A stretch of DNA of 64,000 bases, from the NCBI GenBank assembly GCA_015058015.1, contig SVDM01000001.1, positions 1 to 64,000 of the forward strand, read 5' to 3'. This document shows, piece after piece, positions 42,435 through 52,929 of the stretch (positions are counted from its first letter, which is position 1; each line of letters starts with the position of its first letter). The notes under the pieces were generated by a model. It saw nothing but the letters and a program-made list of their open reading frames with translations. It was not told the DNA's origin and ran no database searches. The position numbers and the translations under genes were made by a program. This DNA comes from Lachnospiraceae bacterium. Its GTDB lineage: Bacteria > Bacillota > Clostridia > Lachnospirales > Lachnospiraceae.

Positions 42435-43643
42435 ATGAAGCATATTTTGGTTATATCGCAGTATTTTTATCCTGAAACTTTTCGAATAAATGATATTGCA
42501 TTAGAGTGGGTAAAAAGAGGATATAAGGTTACAGTCCTAACGGGAATACCGAATTATCCGCAAGGGACTTACTATAAGGGGTATAGTAAAACAAAAAAGA
42601 GACATGAAATATGGAATGGCGTAGAAATAATACGCCTGCCAATTGAACCACGAAGAACGGGTTCTATACATCTGATAGAAAACTACATTTCTTTTGTGAC
42701 AAAGGGAAAACGGTGGGTTCAAAAGACAAATCTTAGGGCGGACATTGTTTTTACCTTTGAGGTGTCTCCTATGACTCAAGCATTAGTAGGAGTATGGTAT
42801 GCACAAAAAATGTCAATTCCGCATATATTGTATGTGACAGATCTATGGCCGGAAAATGTTGAAATTATAACAGGAATACATAATAAAGCTTTTATTGGAT
42901 GCATCCAAAAGATGGTTGATTACATATATAAGAGGAGTAATAGAATACTTACATGTTCCAACAGCTTTATTGGTGCCATTAGAAAAAGAGGGATAGATGA
43001 AGAAAAAATAGAATTTTGGCCACAATATGCGGAAGATTATTACAAGCCTATGGAAGAACTAACTATTACAGAGATTCCGGATGATGGTATTCTAAATCTG
43101 GTTTTTGCCGGGAACATTGGTTATGCTCAGGGGCTTGATATCCTACCCAAAGTTGCTAGAAAGTTAAAGAATGAGAAGCTGGCTGTAAGATTCACAATTA
43201 TAGGAGATGGAAGGTTTTTGCCCGTTCTAAAGCAGCTAATTGAGGAACTGAAGGTTAATGAATATTTCAACTTTGTTGATAGAAAGCCATCAGAGCAAAT
43301 TCCTGAGTATTTGTCAGCTGCGGATGCCCTTTTGATTACCCTATCTAAAAGTGAAGTGTTCTCAATAACAATTCCTGCAAAGACCCAGTCATGTCTTGCA
43401 TGTGGGAAGCCAATTTTGGTATCTGCTGATGGTGAGGTGCAGAGGATAATTCAAACAGCAAAATGTGGACTTGTAAGTGCCGCGGAGGATGTTGATGGGA
43501 TGGTGGATAATATTAAGGCATTACTCAATATGGGTGAGTCAGAACGGCACAAGCTGGGAGATAATTCATTGGTGTATTCACGACAGCATTTCAACAAAGA
43601 AGTATTGCTAAATAGAATGGATACAATTCTAAAGGGAGAGTAA
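42435..43643 (+). CDS. Glycosyltransferase, GT4/WbuB-like
   Basis: 402 residues. HILVISQYFYPETFRINDIA at the start and VTVLTGIPNYPQG are typical of WbuB-like GT4 enzymes; the C-terminal half has LVFAGNIGYAQGLD, FTIIGDGRFLP and PAKTQSCLACGKPILVSADGE with the donor-binding Glu region. It adds a sugar (often FucNAc in WbuB) to the lipid-linked intermediate. That would fit the UDP-FucNAc-type genes at 52051-55141; the sugar is inferred. Confidence 0.9.
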   Translation: MKHILVISQYFYPETFRINDIALEWVKRGYKVTVLTGIPNYPQGTYYKGYSKTKKRHEIWNGVEIIRLPIEPRRTGSIHLIENYISFVTKGKRWVQKTNLRADIVFTFEVSPMTQALVGVWYAQKMSIPHILYVTDLWPENVEIITGIHNKAFIGCIQKMVDYIYKRSNRILTCSNSFIGAIRKRGIDEEKIEFWPQYAEDYYKPMEELTITEIPDDGILNLVFAGNIGYAQGLDILPKVARKLKNEKLAVRFTIIGDGRFLPVLKQLIEELKVNEYFNFVDRKPSEQIPEYLSAADALLITLSKSEVFSITIPAKTQSCLACGKPILVSADGEVQRIIQTAKCGLVSAAEDVDGMVDNIKALLNMGESERHKLGDNSLVYSRQHFNKEVLLNRMDTILKGE

Positions 43644-44707
43644 TGAATAAATACAACTCTATGCAAATTAATGTTGATGACAATTGCTTTGACTACATGC
43701 GTATTATATGTGCTATAACAATTTTTTTAGGGCACTTTATTACACATTTTGATTATCAAAGTGTTTTATTGAATAATATTGCCTATTTCATAAGAGGTGT
43801 GCCGGTTTTCTTTTGCCTTAGCGGGTTTTTCTGCACTAGATCAATAGAGAAATATGGCAGAAAAGAATTTCTGAAGAAAAGATTTTTTAGATTATATCCA
43901 GCCTTATGGGTGTGTATAATTATTAATACTATTATAATAGTATTTACATATTCAGTAAGTCCGTCCATAAAAGACGGGATTGTTTATGGAGTCACTCAGT
44001 TGACGTTTTTCCAGTTTTATACAGGTGACTGGTTAAGAGGATATGGTGTGGGTGCGCCGAATGGAGCTTTATGGACTATTAGTACGGAGATTCAGTTTTA
44101 TCTTGTTCTAATTATTTTTGCTTTTGCAATGAAAAAGTGGAGCATAAAGGTATGGACAGCTATTATAGCTTTAACTGCAATGGTTAGTTGGGTTTTTGGA
44201 CAATATGAGAATCTGTTTCCGGAAATAGTTAATAAATGCATGCGGGTTTCGGTTGTGCCGTTTTTATACATATTCTTGTTTGGGATGATGTGTTATGAAC
44301 ATAGAGAAACACTTATTCCGATTTTTTTATATATCAGAATTCCTGCCTTACTGGTTTATTTGGTGTGGAACTTTTTGCCTGAGAACTTCAAATCCTTTGC
44401 CGGTGGAGTACGTTATAATATTATTACAACGCTACTGTTAATGATTTGTGTAATATCATTTGGATTTAGTTTTGGTAAGCATAGAGTAAAAAGAGAATGG
44501 TCTTATCATTTTTATCTTTATCATATGGTTGTAATAAACTTTTTTGTTCAAATGGTTACAAATAAGGTAGGCACCATAACAGAGTTGATTATCTTATTGC
44601 TTGCAACTTTTTTAATCACGTTGGTATTTATGTGGTTCTCGGGTAGCGTGGTTGATGGCAAATTGTCTGTTATATTTCACCACTCTCAAGTTGATAATAA
44701 GAGATAA
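43643..44707 (+). CDS. Acyltransferase 3 family membrane protein
   Basis: 354 residues with about ten hydrophobic segments. The N-terminus has FDYMRIICAITIFLGHFI, with the conserved His of acyltransferase-3 proteins, and GVPVFFCLSGFF, followed by LYPALWVC (the RxxR/LYP region). They O-acetylate polysaccharides at the membrane. It begins in the stop codon of the preceding glycosyltransferase gene. Confidence 0.9.
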   Translation: MNKYNSMQINVDDNCFDYMRIICAITIFLGHFITHFDYQSVLLNNIAYFIRGVPVFFCLSGFFCTRSIEKYGRKEFLKKRFFRLYPALWVCIIINTIIIVFTYSVSPSIKDGIVYGVTQLTFFQFYTGDWLRGYGVGAPNGALWTISTEIQFYLVLIIFAFAMKKWSIKVWTAIIALTAMVSWVFGQYENLFPEIVNKCMRVSVVPFLYIFLFGMMCYEHRETLIPIFLYIRIPALLVYLVWNFLPENFKSFAGGVRYNIITTLLLMICVISFGFSFGKHRVKREWSYHFYLYHMVVINFFVQMVTNKVGTITELIILLLATFLITLVFMWFSGSVVDGKLSVIFHHSQVDNKR

Positions 44708-44836
44708 AGTCGTAGTTTTAGATAGTATATGGTATATGTAGAATGGAGTAGAATAGTACCCTAGAGTGGATTATTGCACTGAAAGAATACCGGCTTTTGT
44801 AAATATGGTATCGTACTGATGAATTAAGGTGAATTA

Positions 44837-45835
44837 ATGCGAAGTAAGATTGATTTTGTTATCATTTGGGTGGATGGTAATGACCCTGAATGGAAAAGAG
44901 AAAAAAACAAATTTAAAGGAACTGTCAATGGATGTGAAGATGACAGTGAGCACAGATATCGCGATTGGGACAATTTACGATACTGGTTTCGAGGAGTAGA
45001 GAAGTTTAGTCCATGGGTCAGAACAGTTCATTTTGTGACATGGGGACATTTGCCTAAATGGTTAAATACGAACAACCCAAAACTAAATATTGTTAAGCAT
45101 GCGGATTATATTCCTGAGAGATTTCTGCCAACGTTTAGTAGTCATACCATAGAATTAAATCTCCATAGAATCGAGGGCCTTGCAGAGCGGTTTGTTTATT
45201 TTAATGATGACATGTTCATTCTTAAACCCATGAAAGAGAAAGATTTCTTTCGAAACGGAAAGCCGTGTGACTCGGCAATACTCAATGTTCATTGCTATAA
45301 TATGGAAGACATGGTTATTATGGCGCCATTTAGAAATATTGGTGTTATTAATCATGAATTCAACATGAAAGATGTAATTAAAAATAACATTACGGGTTGG
45401 TTTAATTGGAAGTATGGCATTAATAACTTGAGAAATTTAGTGCTCCTTCCATGCCCTCGTTTTCCGGGAATGCTTCAGCAACACTTACCCACTTCGTTTT
45501 GCAAGTCTACCTTTAAGGAAGTATGGAAGAAGTATCCTGAAATTCTTGAAGAGACATGTTGTCATAGGTTTAGAGAAATGACAGATGTTAACCAATGGGT
45601 ATTTAAAGAATGGCAGATTGCAAATGGCTTTTTTTCCCCAAGATCGTTACATATTGGGAAGAATATTCCGGCATATCATATTAAGGATGCAGTTGATTGT
45701 ATTAAAAATCAGAAAGTAAAAATGATGTGTTTAAATGATACAGAGATGAGTGCTGGAAGGTTTAATGAGTGCGTTAAAATGATTAATTCGGCTTTTGAGT
45801 GTATTCTTCCAAGCAAATCGTCTTTTGAAATTTGA
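44837..45835 (+). CDS. Stealth-family sugar-phosphate transferase
   Basis: 332 residues. Conserved regions: IDFVIIWVDGNDPEW (CR1), RYRDWDNLRYWFRGVEKFSPWVRTV (CR2, cited by its outline RYRDWDNLRYWFR), HTIELNLHRI, FVYFNDDMFI (CR3 region) and a late HIKDAVD. Stealth enzymes transfer hexose-1-phosphate to build phosphodiester-linked capsule polymers, so this polysaccharide may contain phosphodiesters. It follows a 130-base gap after the acyltransferase gene. Confidence 0.9.
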   Translation: MRSKIDFVIIWVDGNDPEWKREKNKFKGTVNGCEDDSEHRYRDWDNLRYWFRGVEKFSPWVRTVHFVTWGHLPKWLNTNNPKLNIVKHADYIPERFLPTFSSHTIELNLHRIEGLAERFVYFNDDMFILKPMKEKDFFRNGKPCDSAILNVHCYNMEDMVIMAPFRNIGVINHEFNMKDVIKNNITGWFNWKYGINNLRNLVLLPCPRFPGMLQQHLPTSFCKSTFKEVWKKYPEILEETCCHRFREMTDVNQWVFKEWQIANGFFSPRSLHIGKNIPAYHIKDAVDCIKNQKVKMMCLNDTEMSAGRFNECVKMINSAFECILPSKSSFEI

Positions 45836-45923
45836 TTTACTATTTCAACCACTTGCTATGATTCTAATTAAAATTGGCTAGAAAGAGTTAGTTAGTACTC
45901 TTTTGGCAAGGAGATTATTTCAT

Positions 45924-47075
45924 ATGAAGATAGTATGTTTCTACGACATTGAAAAGTATAAAAACGAGGAACGTGTATTTGCACCGTCCACAGCAACTGT
46001 TATTGACTATATAGCACATTCATTGAATCGATTAAATATTCCAGTGGAGATAGTATCTCCGGCGGAGACAAGAAAATCTGCCGGTAAGTATCCAATGAGG
46101 TCAGAGATGATTAGTGAAGGTGTTCGTTTAACACAATGTGCGTCAAACGGGCATAGGAATAAGCTGTTACGAATCATCTCAAAGATTAGGTCAAGACTAT
46201 GGTTGGTCCGGTATTTGAAAAAAAACACCGTCAATAATGAATTGATTCTTTCGTGGGATTCACCTGTATTATATGAACCGTTGCTTATTTTTCGCCTTTT
46301 AGATAGAAAAAAAACGAAATTGCTATACTATGCTTCAGAGATTTATCAAGAAGTAATTCCTTTAAACTATCTGAAACGAAGAATGGAGTGGAAGCTGTTT
46401 AAAAAGGCTGACATGTTTTTAGTATCAACAAGTCTTTTGGAAAGGAAAATTAACAAAAACCAAAGAAAATCATTAGTACTTCATGGAACATATAAAGTGA
46501 ATGAAAAAATTGCTGAAGAATCTCATGACGGAAAAATTCATGTTTTATATGCGGGCATAATTAATTCATCAAAGGGATCAAGTATGGCAGTTGAAATTGC
46601 TTCATATCTCCCAGAATGCTATAGAGTTCATATTATAGGTTATGGAAGGCAAGATGATATAGATGCTCTAAAAGTAGCTATTGCTACTTCCAATGAAAAT
46701 AATTCATGCAAGATTGTTTATGATGGCGTTTTGCTAGGGGAGGACTATTCCAGATATTTACAACGTTGTGATGTGGGTATATGCTCACAGGACTTAAATG
46801 CAAAGTATAATAATTCCTCTTTTCCATCCAAGATACTATCCTATATGGCCAATGGATTAAGGGTAGTTTCGGTTGATCTTGAGGCTGTTAGAACTAGTAA
46901 GATAGGTGATTTTCTATTTTTTTCTGCCTCGGATTCCGCAGAAGATATCGCAAAGGCAATTATGGAAATCGATATTCACGATGAATATGACAGTAGAAGA
47001 ATAATTAACGAGCTAGATTGTCAATTTGTGAGAAGCTTTGAAGAAATGTTAAAAGGACACGTTGTTTGTAGATAG
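45924..47075 (+). CDS. Glycosyltransferase (GT4-like)
   Basis: 383 residues from the ATG behind AAGGAG; an earlier in-frame start overlaps that site. MKIVCFYDIEKYKNEERVF starts the N-terminal Rossmann half; in the C-terminal half VLYAGIINSSKGSSMAVEIA, YRVHIIGYGRQDD, DVGICSQDL and FPSKILSYMANGLRVVSVDLEA match GT4 donor-binding motifs (FPSK, E near the end). No signal peptide. Sugar unknown. Confidence 0.83.
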   Translation: MKIVCFYDIEKYKNEERVFAPSTATVIDYIAHSLNRLNIPVEIVSPAETRKSAGKYPMRSEMISEGVRLTQCASNGHRNKLLRIISKIRSRLWLVRYLKKNTVNNELILSWDSPVLYEPLLIFRLLDRKKTKLLYYASEIYQEVIPLNYLKRRMEWKLFKKADMFLVSTSLLERKINKNQRKSLVLHGTYKVNEKIAEESHDGKIHVLYAGIINSSKGSSMAVEIASYLPECYRVHIIGYGRQDDIDALKVAIATSNENNSCKIVYDGVLLGEDYSRYLQRCDVGICSQDLNAKYNNSSFPSKILSYMANGLRVVSVDLEAVRTSKIGDFLFFSASDSAEDIAKAIMEIDIHDEYDSRRIINELDCQFVRSFEEMLKGHVVCR

Positions 47076-47423
47076 CAAAGATAAATAGTGCTCTTTGCCC
47101 AGTATTTGTCATTAATGGATGCTATGATTTAATGTGATATGGTCTGTAGCAATTTTGTAATTGCTAGCAACGAGTTGCTCTGTATTGCCACGAGCATATA
47201 ATTCAACAATAGTACAATACTCATATAATCTGATTATACATATTGTTGTTTACCAAGTAATCAATTATTTATTATTTAAAGTAATCATTGATTATTGTAA
47301 CGACATATTCTTGTGTCATAATAATTGACTCGTAAAGTCATCTTTTTGTGGGATTCAATTGTTGAACTGGAGTACTAGCTATACATTAGGCTGTAACGAT
47401 ACGCAGAAAGGATAACCAATAGG
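47076..47423. other. Gene-free stretch with possible transposase remnant
   Basis: No open gene. On the minus strand around 47090-47220 a short frame reads CTIVELYARGNTEQLVASNYK, which could be a leftover of a transposase, and two small palindromes (AGCAATTTTGTAATTGCT near 47157) are present. Nothing else was recognised. Confidence 0.35.
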
Positions 47424-48590
47424 ATGTTTAATTCATATGTAATAACATATTGTTTGTATACGGTTCTACTGATTATTGTTTCAATTCTCTCCTTTAAGGT
47501 AAAATTTAAGAAAAAAGAAACTAAATACTTTCTGCTATTTTTAATTATTATTTCAGCATTGATTGCGGCATTTCGACCCGAAGAATCACAAGACACAAAT
47601 GCCTATAATATAGTTTACGAAAATAGTTTATATTATCTTGAAAATTCCAGCTTGACTGATTTTTTGTCGATTATTGCAAAAAGATATAATTATATTGAAC
47701 TACCATATATTGCTATTATGGCATGCTTTAGAGCGATTATCCCCACACCTATGTTTTTTTATTTTGTTCAAGCAATAATATCAAATGCTTTAATGACTCA
47801 AGGGCTTTTTTTGATGTGTGAGTATATATATTGTCTTGAAAATGAACAGGATAGGGATAAGTTCTTTTGTAATAATATTGTTTTAATTTTTAGTATGTAT
47901 CAGTTATTCTGCGGTGTCCTTTATACATCTTCTGCAATCAGAGCAGGGCTGTCATTGAGCTTTGGTATATTTTCGATTGCGTGTATTCTTACAAAAAAGA
48001 GGAGAATAATAGCAGTAGCTCTCCTATTAGCCTCAGTATTTATACATACATCATCTTTTGTGCTAATATTGATTTTAGTATTAATAAAGTTGTGTAATAA
48101 AAGGATTACGAGATTAACCAGCTTAACATTATGCGCAGTAATCCCGGTACTGTATTTTTCGAGGGTAGGGGCATATTTTGTAAAGGGTTTTACATATGTA
48201 TTAGAGTTAATTTTACAAATATTTCATGTTCAAGCCTTCCAAAGCTATATTAAACGATTGGATTTTAGTCTCCCATTGCGAGAAGGTTTTATTATTATAC
48301 TGACGTGTTTCATCATTGCTTTATGCACGAAGATAAAGCACATTGATGTAAAGGTAACTAAATTATTAACCATAGTCTTTATTGGATTATTCGTGTTTAT
48401 TTTAGCTTATCCAATACACGCTTTGGCAAGGCTTCTCTATATCTTTATTTTAGTACTGATACCAATAGCCGTTGATGCAAGAAAATCAAGCGTACTTGTA
48501 TTTGGTATGTGGGTTTTCTACTTTGTTCCACAATATGTATATGTATTTTGGTATGTGATGAATTATTTGCAGGAAAAGGGCATTCATTGA
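47424..48590 (+). CDS. EpsG/Wzy-like polysaccharide polymerase
   Basis: 388 residues, about ten hydrophobic segments throughout. After the second segment comes AAFRPEESQDTNAYNIVYE, the RxxxxxDxxxY-type motif typical of EpsG family polymerases; a large hydrophilic gap is lacking. The family polymerises repeat units on the outer face of the membrane. Position before the flippase gene supports the role. Confidence 0.85.
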   Translation: MFNSYVITYCLYTVLLIIVSILSFKVKFKKKETKYFLLFLIIISALIAAFRPEESQDTNAYNIVYENSLYYLENSSLTDFLSIIAKRYNYIELPYIAIMACFRAIIPTPMFFYFVQAIISNALMTQGLFLMCEYIYCLENEQDRDKFFCNNIVLIFSMYQLFCGVLYTSSAIRAGLSLSFGIFSIACILTKKRRIIAVALLLASVFIHTSSFVLILILVLIKLCNKRITRLTSLTLCAVIPVLYFSRVGAYFVKGFTYVLELILQIFHVQAFQSYIKRLDFSLPLREGFIIILTCFIIALCTKIKHIDVKVTKLLTIVFIGLFVFILAYPIHALARLLYIFILVLIPIAVDARKSSVLVFGMWVFYFVPQYVYVFWYVMNYLQEKGIH

Positions 48591-48682
48591 GGATGATTTA
48601 GCGTTTAAGTTGTCAATGTATGAATAAAACTGAGGTACAATAATCTTTAAACATAATTCAAGTCAAATGAGAGGGAAAAGGT

Positions 48683-50182
48683 TTGAATTTAAAGAATAAT
48701 GGTATAAAAAATGTTGCCAGTGGTTTGTTTTATCAATTCATAACTGTATTATTAGGAATATATATTCCGAGAATTGTGTTGGTAACTGTCGGTTCTGAGG
48801 CAAATGGACTCATTTCATCAGTTTCTCAATTGTTAATGTATGTCACGCTTTTAGAGGCTGGAATTGGTGCCGCCTCGTTACAAGCACTTTTCTCACCAAT
48901 CGCTAAAGGAAAAAGAAATGATATTAATCAGATAATTGCTGCTACTCATTATTATTATAGTATTACAGGAGCTGTTTATACTGTTGTTTTATTTCTTCTA
49001 GCAATTGTATTTCCATATACTGTTAATTCTGAGATTCCCCGAATGACAATTTCCTGTGTTGTGTTGGTTAGTGGAATTCCATCAGTTATCAGTTTCTTCT
49101 TTCAAGGGAAATACGTAATATTTTTAAATGCTGAGGGTAAGAATTATATAACTAATGTTACAGGGACTGTGTTATTTGTTTTAGGTAGTATTCTGAAAAT
49201 AATCATCTTGAAGTTAGGATTTGGGATAGTTATATTTCAGTGCATGGGGATATTGGTTGCACTTGGTCAAGTCATTTTTATTGAGACCTATACTCATACA
49301 AAGTATAAATGGATTAGCATCAAATGTAATCCCAACAAAATGGCTGTTAAACAAAGTAAAAATGCATTAGTACATCAAATAGCCTGGATGATTACAAGCA
49401 ATACGGATACAATTATACTCACTTTTGTTTGTGGTCTAAAAATTGTTAGTATTTATTCTATGTATAGGTTGTTTGTTGATGCGATTGATAAAATAATTGG
49501 TGGAATTGTAAGTGGAATCCACTTTGCAATGGGGCAGTCATTTTATTCTGACCAAGATAAATATGAAAGGCTATATAATTTGCTGGAAGTTGTTGTGATT
49601 ATTCTGACTTTTTCATTTCTATCTGTTACAAGATACTTTATGCTTCCATTTTTGAAATTATATACTATGGGTGTCAATGATATCAACTATATAGATTATC
49701 TTTTACCGTATTTATTTACTATTGTTCATTTAATGATTGTTATTAGAGCTGTGCCGTGGGAGACTATATCTGTTGCAGGATATTTTAAAAAAACCCAACA
49801 TCATTCGATAATAGAAGCATGTATAAACGTAACTCTCTCGATTATATTAGTATTTCCATTTGGAATATATGGGGTACTGATTGCCACAATGGTTGCTACG
49901 ACGTACAGACTTATAGCATTGGTGGAGTATTCCAACAAAAGAATACTTAAGAAATCATCATTTACTACATATCGACGATATTGTATTTGTGGTGTCTTGT
50001 TTGCGTTATCAAGCATTATTTTGGATACTATAATGAGGAAGATTGTATTTGATAGTTATTGGATAATATTTCTTTATGCATTGCTTAGTTTAGGTATTAT
50101 TCTTATTATGTATATTGTGGCGCTATATCCATTTGAAAAAAAAGTATTAAAGGAGTTAATCCATATAATTTGGAAGAAATAA
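48683..50182 (+). CDS. Polysaccharide flippase (Wzx-like, MATE/MOP superfamily)
   Basis: 499 residues with about 14 hydrophobic segments, starting at TTG behind GAGGGAAAAGG. KNVASGLFYQFITVLLGIYIPRIVL and SEANGLISSVSQLLMYVTLLEAGIGAAS (quoted by outline: GLFYQFITVLLG, LLEAGIGAA) are typical of Wzx proteins. It exports lipid-linked repeat units. Closely followed by a methyltransferase gene. Confidence 0.9.
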   Translation: MNLKNNGIKNVASGLFYQFITVLLGIYIPRIVLVTVGSEANGLISSVSQLLMYVTLLEAGIGAASLQALFSPIAKGKRNDINQIIAATHYYYSITGAVYTVVLFLLAIVFPYTVNSEIPRMTISCVVLVSGIPSVISFFFQGKYVIFLNAEGKNYITNVTGTVLFVLGSILKIIILKLGFGIVIFQCMGILVALGQVIFIETYTHTKYKWISIKCNPNKMAVKQSKNALVHQIAWMITSNTDTIILTFVCGLKIVSIYSMYRLFVDAIDKIIGGIVSGIHFAMGQSFYSDQDKYERLYNLLEVVVIILTFSFLSVTRYFMLPFLKLYTMGVNDINYIDYLLPYLFTIVHLMIVIRAVPWETISVAGYFKKTQHHSIIEACINVTLSIILVFPFGIYGVLIATMVATTYRLIALVEYSNKRILKKSSFTTYRRYCICGVLFALSSIILDTIMRKIVFDSYWIIFLYALLSLGIILIMYIVALYPFEKKVLKELIHIIWKK

Positions 50183-50194
50183 GGAGTAGTTCTC

Positions 50195-51157
50195 ATGATG
50201 AGTAATTATTGTATAGCATGTAATCAACCGGCAGAGACAAAGGTAGAGGCTGTAAACTGGGGATTTGCATCTGTTAGTGTAAGTACATATTCTTATTATA
50301 GGTGCCCAAATTGCGGAAGTTTATTCAGAGCTGATAATGATATTGATTATGACCTTATATATAATGATGAGTACGGCAATTATGAAGAGACATTAAAGAA
50401 AACGGTATATGGGAATAAATTTAGCAAAAAGATAAGAAATCTACGAAATGCATACGCCTATATGAACAAGCATAGAGTTGTTGGAGGCGTTATTAATCGT
50501 TTGAAACCAGCATTTATTCCGCTGCCAGCGAGATTTATGAAAAAGATATCTGAGGGTGCAAAATTACTGGACGTTGGATGCAGATATGGAATTGTTGATT
50601 ACATGTTAAAGGATGTAGGAGCTAATGTATCAGGTATAGAACCTTATTTGGATAAAGATATAGAATATGATAACGGGCTGGTAATTAAGAAACTATTTAT
50701 AGATGAGGTGGATGACAAGTATGACATCATTCTCTATGATAATGTATTTGAGCATCTAGAAACACCGGTTAATGATTTGAGGGCAGCAGCTGAAAGATTG
50801 AGACATGACGGCTCAATAGTTTTGGTTTTTCCGGGCTATGGGACAATGACGAAACTCTATGGTGAATACTCATATATAATTCAACCTCCTCAGCATGTTT
50901 GTTTATACACTGAAAAGGGGGTAAATGAAGTTGCAAAAGCAAGCGGGCTAAAGGTAGTAGATATATCTAGGACTTCAATTTTGCAATGGTATCTAAAGAG
51001 TTATTGGATCCAACATCGTTTAGGATTAACAACTGGACACTATACCATTCGCGAGCTTGAAAAACGGATTCCACATGATGAATTAAGTATCATAAAAGAA
51101 CGAATAAAAAGCTCGACAGAGGGAGATTTATTCACAGTGGAATTAAAAGTAATATAG
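50195..51157 (+). CDS. SAM-dependent methyltransferase with N-terminal zinc-ribbon-like motif
   Basis: 320 residues. CIACNQ and YRCPNCGSLF near the start form a four-Cys metal motif; KLLDVGCRYGIVDYML is the SAM-binding glycine motif; YDIILYDNVFEHLETP and VFPGYGTM follow as in the class I family (methyltransf_23). It may methylate a sugar of the polymer. Two consecutive ATG codons follow AAGGAG; either can start. Confidence 0.85.
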   Translation: MMSNYCIACNQPAETKVEAVNWGFASVSVSTYSYYRCPNCGSLFRADNDIDYDLIYNDEYGNYEETLKKTVYGNKFSKKIRNLRNAYAYMNKHRVVGGVINRLKPAFIPLPARFMKKISEGAKLLDVGCRYGIVDYMLKDVGANVSGIEPYLDKDIEYDNGLVIKKLFIDEVDDKYDIILYDNVFEHLETPVNDLRAAAERLRHDGSIVLVFPGYGTMTKLYGEYSYIIQPPQHVCLYTEKGVNEVAKASGLKVVDISRTSILQWYLKSYWIQHRLGLTTGHYTIRELEKRIPHDELSIIKERIKSSTEGDLFTVELKVI

Positions 51158-52050
51158 TGATTCTGCTAATTATATACACGGGTTTATTTGAGAATAACAT
51201 GATTAGATTGAAATAATGAATCAAGGTGATTCGGATTAAGGTCATAGCAAGAGTAAGTTATAAAACTTGAGTACCACATAAAGAAAGAAACTGCTTAACT
51301 AAGCGATCTCCCATAGATTTATATAATGAACAATGATAACGGATTTTTTCACTTTTGTTGCTTACACGGTTCCGAACGAATGGATTCGAAGTAATCATTT
51401 AAGTGAAGGTAATAAGCTTTAGCCGTTGCAGTCTTAAAAGGAAACTAAAGAACAGCCTATTTGTGCCCACGTAAAGAAGTGGTCAACTTTAGGTTTGACG
51501 GTTTGGCGACGTTGTTTCAACTTTCGTATTTACTTAAGTCTTTTAGGTTACCCTTTACAAACGGTGTAGCTACCGATATTAATGCCATAGTTCTTCATGC
51601 CACGAACATGGCATTAAACAGGCGTATTAGGAACACTTAAATCAAGTAAAGTAGTTCTCTGTTTTGCACATAGAATTATGTGGATTTATCAGGAAAAATC
51701 GGCCTTTATCTCAGGTCATATAGCGAACACACTCAGTTTTTTGGGTAATGAGGAGAAAACCCATCACCTTCCCATACAAGGTCTTTGATTTTGTTGAAAT
51801 ATCAGTCGCAGAAAAGGTACAGCCTTTCGGGAACAAAGAGAGGACGATGGTATGTATAATGTAAGGTACTGAAGATAGATGCCCTAAATATTAACAAAAA
51901 CAATATATTATTTTTGAGATTCTCTAAACTATATAGTAAAAATTCGAAAGCTACATATAGTAGATTATTTGTAATTTAGATAATTAGTTAATAGAATTCG
52001 GTATATTATACTAGAAGTAACGAATGATTACTTGTTATAAAGGAGGACAT
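51158..52050. other. Long gene-free stretch with possible IS66 remnant
   Basis: About 890 bases without an intact gene. On the minus strand around 51510-51458 a frame reads RRQTVKPKVDHFFTWAQ, which resembles the segment before the catalytic end of IS66 transposases, and frames near 51430-51380 read AYYLHLNDYFES, also IS66-like but shifted. The rest is full of stops in all frames. A palindromic patch (GCCAT...ATGGC) lies near 51580-51620. Confidence 0.35.
51984..52012 (+). promoter_or_regulatory. Promoter of the UDP-FucNAc-type sugar genes
   Basis: TTAGTT (51984-51989), 17 bases, TATACT (52007-52012), 39 bases before the ATG with AAAGGAGG. The -35 is weak. Confidence 0.45.
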
Positions 52051-52905
52051 ATGAATTTTTTGGTATTAGGTTGTAATGGCATGGCTGGTCATACTATTAG
52101 TCTATATTTAAAAGAACAAGGACATGATGTGTTTGGATTTGACAGAAGAAAGTCAAATCTAGTTGATTGTGCCATAGGTGATGCAATTGATGATGATTTT
52201 ATAAAAGAACTAGTAGGAGTGAATAAGTATGATACAATTATCAATTGTATTGGACTCCTAAACCAATTTGCTGAGGACAATAAAGCAGGTGCAGCATATT
52301 TAAATGGTTACTTTCCACATCGGCTGGCTCAACTTACCGAAGGGACAAAAACACAGGTTATCCATATGAGTACGGACTGTGTGTTTAGCGGTAAGCGTGG
52401 ACAATATACAGAGGATGATTTGCGTGATGGAGAGACATTTTATGACCGTTCAAAGGCTCTTGGTGAGTTGGATGATGAAAAGAACCTAACACTAAGAAAC
52501 TCTATTGTTGGTCCTGATATCAACCCGAAAGGCATCGGACTTCTCAACTGGTTTATGCAACAGGAAGGAGAAGTAAACGGGTATATAGGTGCTATGTGGA
52601 CCGGACAAACTACGCTTCAACTAGCCAAGACTATGGAGGCTGCTGCCAAAGAAAAAGCACACGGTTTATATAATGCTGTACCAGAAACAAGCATTTCCAA
52701 ATGCGACCTTCTTGGCTTATTTAATAAGCATATCAGAAAAACCAAAGTTACAATAATCCCGGTTGATAAGATGGCAGCAGATAAGTCATTGAAGCGTACA
52801 AACTGGGATTTTGGCTATAAGATTCCGGATTATGATCAGATGGTTTCAGAATTAGCTGACTGGATGAGAGAGCATAAAAGCCTATACCCCCATTATGAGT
52901 TGTAA
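52051..52905 (+). CDS. SDR reductase of UDP-sugar synthesis (RmlD/FnlB-like)
   Basis: 284 residues after AAAGGAGG. NFLVLGCNGMAGHTISLYL is the Rossmann glycine motif; INCIGLLNQ, VIHMSTDCVFSG and YDRSKALGE (Tyr-x3-Lys) follow, as in RmlD-like reductases. With the next two genes (2-epimerase and CapE-like dehydratase) it fits the UDP-N-acetyl-L-fucosamine route (FnlA-B-C / CapE-F-G), where this enzyme does the reduction. It lacks the cupin-like C-terminal domain of CapF, so the exact step is less sure. Confidence 0.85.
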   Translation: MNFLVLGCNGMAGHTISLYLKEQGHDVFGFDRRKSNLVDCAIGDAIDDDFIKELVGVNKYDTIINCIGLLNQFAEDNKAGAAYLNGYFPHRLAQLTEGTKTQVIHMSTDCVFSGKRGQYTEDDLRDGETFYDRSKALGELDDEKNLTLRNSIVGPDINPKGIGLLNWFMQQEGEVNGYIGAMWTGQTTLQLAKTMEAAAKEKAHGLYNAVPETSISKCDLLGLFNKHIRKTKVTIIPVDKMAADKSLKRTNWDFGYKIPDYDQMVSELADWMREHKSLYPHYEL

Positions 52906-52929
52906 TAGATAGAGGAGGAGAACTAGTCC

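Noticed and set aside
52883-52891. TATACCCCC near the end of the RmlD/FnlB-like gene
   Set aside because: It is inside coding sequence (SLYPHYEL) and lacks a -10 at the right distance.
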